Source: Elusimicrobiota bacterium
GTDB taxonomy: Bacteria; Elusimicrobiota; Elusimicrobia; 2-02-FULL-39-32
Reading direction: 5' to 3'
Assembly: GCA_023249715.1 (NCBI GenBank)
Contig: JAHFCA010000037.1
Coordinates: 1 to 10,183, forward strand
DNA length: 10,183 nucleotides
The translations under genes were made by a program, and so were the position numbers. Every line of letters begins with the position of its first letter. Within the stretch, counting starts at the first letter, position 1. The notes beneath the pieces were generated by a model that was not told the DNA's origin, made no database searches, and saw nothing but the letters and a program-made list of their open reading frames with translations. Positions 6,165-10,183 of this stretch are shown piece by piece.

Positions 6165-7580
6165 ATGCAAGTAACTATCGAAAAATTGGGCAATGGCGGG
6201 GATGGCATTGCCCGGATTGCCAGCCAATCTAAATACGCTCCCGAAAAATGGGTGCTCTTTATTCCCAATTCCGCTCCCCAGGACCAATTGGAAATTACTC
6301 TTACTGAAAGGAAAAAAAATTACGGCAGGGGCGTTATTCATAAAGTTATCCGGGAAAGTTCGCAGCGGGCCATTCCGCCATGCCCCTATTACTTTACTCC
6401 TCAAAAAAAGATTTGGTGCGGCGGCTGTAATTTTCAACATTTAAAACTGGTCTCTCAACTAGAAGAAAAAAAGAAACTTTTAATTGAAGCGCTGACAAAA
6501 ATTGGATCCTTCAATTCTATTTCTGTTCTCCCGCCCATTGGATCGGTTACCCCGGAACAAAATTATCGCTTTAGAAATAAAATACAGATCCCTTTTGGCA
6601 AAGAAGCGGGAAGAGTTATCTCCGGATTTTACGCTCCGGGAACTCACACCATTGTCCCAATAGAAGATTGTCTTATTCAATCGATTCCACTCATGCGCAT
6701 CGTTCAATTTATTACGCAAAAAATGAACGATTGGAAATTAGAAGTCTATTCTCAAACCAAACAAAAGGGTTGGTTACGCCATCTCTATATCCGCGAAGGA
6801 GCTGACGGGGAACACCTCATTACGTTTGTCACCGCGCACGCGATGTTTCCCAGAAAGGAAGATTGGGTCCGCGAGATTCTTAAACGCTTTTCCAGCATAA
6901 AAGGGATCTGCCAAAACATACAGCCGGACCATTCCAATGTTATTTTAGGCAAGGAATGGAAAACCCACTACGGCCAAGATTATTTAATAGAAACTTTAAA
7001 GGGTTTAGGCCCCAACCATTCGGAACTTAAATTAAAAGTTTCCGCTCCCTCTTTTTTTCAAGTCCATTTAAAAATGACCGTTCAACTCTATGAGACTGTA
7101 AAAAAATTCTTTCTCGAAGAACCCCACGTCCATCTGACCGTGTTAGACCTCCATTGCGGCGTGGGAGGAATGGCTCTAACCTTAGCCCCTCACTCCAAAA
7201 GAGTAATAGGAGTGGATGAAGTTCCCACCGCCATTTTAAACGCCCAAGAAAACAGCCAAATAAATTCTATCTCTAACTCTGAATTCTATTGCGAAGACGC
7301 CGCGCAATTTCTAAAAAAGTGCCTGGAGCATCCTACACTAGACCCGTCCTTAACCACCGTGATCCTCGACCCTCCCCGGGCGGGCTGCTCTCCCCAATTA
7401 ATAGAGCGCCTGCAAGAACTCCGTCCCGCAAAAATAATTTATGTATCGTGTGAACCGACTACACTGGCGCGGGATTTAAAAATGCTTACTGCTAATGGTT
7501 ATAAAGTAAAAAAAGTACAACCTCTCGACCTTTTTCCTCAATCTTCCCATATAGAATCAGTAACGCTATTAACAGTATGA
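6165..7580 (+). CDS. rlmD: 23S rRNA (uracil-C5)-methyltransferase, RlmD/RumA family
   Basis: This is an SAM-dependent RNA m5U methyltransferase of the RumA/TrmA family, 471 residues. It opens directly with a TRAM RNA-binding domain (IEKLGNGGDGIAR). It then has the iron-sulfur cysteines Cys73, Cys85 and Cys88 (CGGC) plus Cys169. The C-terminal Rossmann domain has LDLHCGVGG (328-335, SAM binding), DPPRAGC (402-408) and the nucleophile Cys429 in YVSCEPTTLARDL, followed by the closing HIESV with Glu464. Two features differ from the common form. The Cys73-Cys85 spacing is 11 residues rather than the usual 5, and the FFQVN motif reads FFQVH (297-301). The target U1939 of 23S rRNA is inferred from family resemblance; related enzymes modify other uridines. 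No Shine-Dalgarno precedes the ATG. The stop overlaps the mfd start by 4 nt. Confidence 0.9.
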   Translation: MQVTIEKLGNGGDGIARIASQSKYAPEKWVLFIPNSAPQDQLEITLTERKKNYGRGVIHKVIRESSQRAIPPCPYYFTPQKKIWCGGCNFQHLKLVSQLEEKKKLLIEALTKIGSFNSISVLPPIGSVTPEQNYRFRNKIQIPFGKEAGRVISGFYAPGTHTIVPIEDCLIQSIPLMRIVQFITQKMNDWKLEVYSQTKQKGWLRHLYIREGADGEHLITFVTAHAMFPRKEDWVREILKRFSSIKGICQNIQPDHSNVILGKEWKTHYGQDYLIETLKGLGPNHSELKLKVSAPSFFQVHLKMTVQLYETVKKFFLEEPHVHLTVLDLHCGVGGMALTLAPHSKRVIGVDEVPTAILNAQENSQINSISNSEFYCEDAAQFLKKCLEHPTLDPSLTTVILDPPRAGCSPQLIERLQELRPAKIIYVSCEPTTLARDLKMLTANGYKVKKVQPLDLFPQSSHIESVTLLTV

Positions 7581-10183
7581 CTCCCACCGGACTTTTTCCT
7601 CAATGGCCTCAACTTGAGGAAATGGCGGAATCTCTTCAGAGAGGTCCTGGAATCTTTTCGCTAAAAAGTTCTGTCGGTATCCCCTATTTTTGTTGTAGAC
7701 TCGCTCAAAAAGGAACTTCGGTTTTACTTGTAACAGAAGAGCATAAAATAGAACGGTGGGTTCAAGACATTCAATCCTTTCAATCGCTAGATGGTTCCCT
7801 AAAGGAATGGTCTACGGGAGCCGTGTTACAAGGATCTCCAAAAGAAAACCGAGCCCTGTTAGAAAAATCACTGCACTCTAAGGGACTTATTTGGCTGACC
7901 ACAGAAAATTTTCTCAATGAAAATTTATTGCCTCCAAAAGAATCCTTTTTAAAAAGAAGACTCGTTTTAAAAGTCGGAAAATTGGCCTCTTATAACGACC
8001 TCCTGCAACACCTTTCCAGCCATGGATATAAGCGGGCAGATTTTGTGGAAGAGATTGGAGAATTTTCAACCCGAGGCGAAATTATCGATTTTTGGACACC
8101 GCAAGAAGATTTTCCAACCCGAATTATTTTTTTGAACGATACCGTTGAATCGATGCATTTTTTTGACCCCAACAGCCAACGCACCACCGCTTTTATAGCG
8201 GAAATGAATCTAACTCCGCTGCCCTCTATTTTAGGAGGGTTAGAACCTTTATCCAGCGCTCTCTTAGAATATTTTCCTTCTAAGAGAGTGATCCTGAAAG
8301 AGAATCCCCTCGATGGATATGCTCTAGAATGGACTCCTGCGCCCAAACTGCAACTCCATTGGAACCTCTTTAAAAAAGAGTTGGAGGACCATCAACGAGA
8401 TGGTATCCAAGATTTTATTTTTTGCCAAAACATGGGAGAATCGGAACGATTAGAAGACCTATTAGATGAACTTAAAATTTTTTCTCCTCATCGTCCTCCT
8501 CTCTTAGTCGCTCCTCTCTCCGAAGGATTTTATTCCGCGCCTTTAAAAATAGCGGTTTGGAGTTATAGCGATTTAACGGGAACCCCAACCGTTACCCGCA
8601 GACACTTAAAACTTCGTCTGGGACGGACATTGGATTCCTTGAGCGGGATAAACAGCGGAGATTATGTGGTGCACGAACGCTATGGAATTGGCAAATACCG
8701 CGGGCTAGAACAAATTCATTTAAAACTAAAATCTAAAAAACAGGAAAAAATTTCTGAATTCCTAAGTATCGAATATAAAGAAGGAGATAGACTTTTAGTT
8801 CCGACCTACGATTTTAAATATATTCAAAAATATGTGGGAAAAGAAGGCAAAAAACCCGCGCTTTACAGTTTGGATGGCGTGGCCTGGGACAATTTAAAAC
8901 AAAAAACCAAAAAAGAATTGGAAGCGTTAGCGAAGGATTTGCTTAAAGTTACCGCCAAGCACCGTTCCGCGACGCGTCTCTCTATAGAACAAAAAAATAA
9001 ATATGCCGAACAATTATTAAAGGAATTCATCGATGCCTTTCCCTACGAGGAAACAGCCGACCAAAAACGAGCCACCGAAGAAATTCTTCAAGATTTAGAA
9101 TCACCCGAACTAATGGAACGGCTTCTCTGCGGCGATGTGGGGTATGGCAAAACAGAAATTGCCATGCGGGCCGCCTTTAAAGTGGCTTTAGAATCTCAAC
9201 AGGTCGCTGTTTTAGTGCCCACAACAATCTTGGCGGAACAGCATTGCGAGACCTTTACGGACCGTTTTGCCTCTTATCCCGTTAAAATCGGAATGCTTTC
9301 GCGATTCCAAACAAAAGGGGAACAATCTGAAATTCTATCCCAATTAAAAAAGGGGACGATCGATATTATCATAGGGACCCACCGCCTCTTAAGCAAAGAT
9401 GTGGTATTTAAAGATTTAGGCTTGCTCATTATTGATGAGGAACATCGTTTTGGGGTGCAGCAAAAAGAAAAATTAAAGAAAATAAAATCGAACATTGATC
9501 TCTTGTCCCTCTCCGCCACCCCCATTCCCAGAACCCTTACCTTTGCCTTGGGCGGAGCCAAGCAAATTTCAAGGATTGAAACAGCGCCGGAAGGAAGACA
9601 AGAAATAGAAACGTATGTGGGAATGTTTCAGGAAGAGCTATTAAAAGAATCGATCCTGCGCGAACTAAGACGGGAAGGCCAAATTTTTTATGTCTATAAC
9701 CACATTAAGACCATTCATAAAGAAAAAGAAAGATTAGAAAAATTATTTCCTAATTTAAGAATCGGGATAGCTCACGGACAAATGAACAGCGAATCTTTAG
9801 AAAATGCCATGTGGTCCTTTCTCCATAAAAAATGGGACATGTTGCTTTCTACCTCCATTATAGAATCGGGCCTAGATATTCCCAACGTGAATACCATTAT
9901 CATTCAAGACTGCCAGGAATTTGGTCTGGCCCAGCTGTACCAGCTGCGAGGCCGCGTGGGACGAAATAAAATGAAAGCCTATTGCGCCTTATTCTTTTCT
10001 GACTGGGCGAATATGAGCGAGGAAGCGCAAAAACGGCTGGAAGCGATACAGGAATTTTCCAGCTTGGGTTCCGGTTTTAAATTGTCTCTGCGAGATATGG
10101 AAATACGGGGAACCGGAGAACTTTTAGGCGCCAAGCAGCACGGCTGGATTCAGTCGGTTGGGTTGGAACTCTATTGTAAACTG
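7577..10183 (+). CDS. mfd: Transcription-repair coupling factor Mfd, partial
   Basis: Mfd pushes stalled RNA polymerase off damaged DNA and recruits UvrA. The frame is open for 869 codons from an ATG overlapping the rlmD stop (ATGA) to the window edge; family members are usually about 1,100-1,180 residues. A UvrB-like N-terminal part has GYKRADFVEEIGEFSTRGEIIDF (from residue 150). The RNA polymerase interaction domain begins at about residue 360 (SGDYVVHERYGIGKYRGLE). The translocase motor shows Walker A GDVGYGKTE (519-527, Lys525), the DEEH box (620-623), SATPIPRTL, and QLRGRVGR (789-796). The RecG-like TRG motif GFKLSLRDMEIRGTGELLG follows. The C-terminal regulatory domain lies outside the window. 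Walker A comes about 109 residues earlier than in E. coli Mfd, with the missing length between the UvrA-binding region and the polymerase-binding domain. No Shine-Dalgarno is seen, so expression is probably coupled to rlmD. Confidence 0.97.
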   Translation, partial: MTPTGLFPQWPQLEEMAESLQRGPGIFSLKSSVGIPYFCCRLAQKGTSVLLVTEEHKIERWVQDIQSFQSLDGSLKEWSTGAVLQGSPKENRALLEKSLHSKGLIWLTTENFLNENLLPPKESFLKRRLVLKVGKLASYNDLLQHLSSHGYKRADFVEEIGEFSTRGEIIDFWTPQEDFPTRIIFLNDTVESMHFFDPNSQRTTAFIAEMNLTPLPSILGGLEPLSSALLEYFPSKRVILKENPLDGYALEWTPAPKLQLHWNLFKKELEDHQRDGIQDFIFCQNMGESERLEDLLDELKIFSPHRPPLLVAPLSEGFYSAPLKIAVWSYSDLTGTPTVTRRHLKLRLGRTLDSLSGINSGDYVVHERYGIGKYRGLEQIHLKLKSKKQEKISEFLSIEYKEGDRLLVPTYDFKYIQKYVGKEGKKPALYSLDGVAWDNLKQKTKKELEALAKDLLKVTAKHRSATRLSIEQKNKYAEQLLKEFIDAFPYEETADQKRATEEILQDLESPELMERLLCGDVGYGKTEIAMRAAFKVALESQQVAVLVPTTILAEQHCETFTDRFASYPVKIGMLSRFQTKGEQSEILSQLKKGTIDIIIGTHRLLSKDVVFKDLGLLIIDEEHRFGVQQKEKLKKIKSNIDLLSLSATPIPRTLTFALGGAKQISRIETAPEGRQEIETYVGMFQEELLKESILRELRREGQIFYVYNHIKTIHKEKERLEKLFPNLRIGIAHGQMNSESLENAMWSFLHKKWDMLLSTSIIESGLDIPNVNTIIIQDCQEFGLAQLYQLRGRVGRNKMKAYCALFFSDWANMSEEAQKRLEAIQEFSSLGSGFKLSLRDMEIRGTGELLGAKQHGWIQSVGLELYCKL

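Noticed and set aside
6156..6440. Antisense open frame across the start of rlmD, and similar ones inside mfd (7990-8346 and 9274-9561)
   Set aside because: They lie wholly or almost wholly inside strongly recognisable genes on the other strand, with no family resemblance or translation signals of their own.
1..10183. CRISPR array, prophage or defence system
   Set aside because: No regular direct repeats, integrase, transposase or defence-type genes are present; every protein gene belongs to a known housekeeping family.

Overview
The window looks like ordinary bacterial chromosome with dense, overlapping genes and moderate-to-low GC by eye. Nothing in it fixes the lineage. The substrate-binding protein has a lipoprotein-like signal peptide and the P-protein is of the split (two-subunit) type. 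The tRNA gene encodes its own CCA end. A bacterium from a poorly sampled phylum is plausible, but I cannot name one.

Left half (1-6109, all on the minus strand). Read in the direction of transcription: tRNA-Asp(GTC); a Leu/Ile/Val-type periplasmic substrate-binding lipoprotein; lpd (dihydrolipoyl dehydrogenase); lipA (lipoyl synthase); gcvT; gcvH; and gcvPA, which runs off the left edge. Protein genes are joined by gaps of 2-5 nt or overlaps of 4-23 nt, except for one 199-nt gap between gcvT and gcvH. The set is a nearly self-contained glycine cleavage module: P-protein (gcvPA, with gcvPB presumably beyond the edge), H-protein carrier, T-protein, L-protein and the enzyme that makes lipoate on the H-protein. 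An octanoyltransferase (LipB/LipM type) or lipoate ligase is not seen.

The gcvT-gcvH gap is filled by a long imperfect palindrome of about 184 bp (1397-1580). It has 31-nt outer arms matching at 30 of 31 positions and a smaller perfect hairpin near the centre. One arm encodes the last codons and stop of gcvT. It looks like a MITE or large extragenic palindrome and is the most unusual structure here.

Right half (6110-10183, plus strand). A 55-bp divergent intergenic region precedes an RlmD/RumA-type 23S rRNA uracil-C5 methyltransferase. Its stop overlaps the start of mfd (transcription-repair coupling factor) by 4 nt, and mfd runs off the right edge. The methyltransferase has an unusually long spacing between the first two of its cluster cysteines. 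The Mfd is about 110 residues shorter than E. coli Mfd ahead of its helicase motor. I found no CRISPR array, no transposase or integrase gene and no clear Rho-independent terminator.
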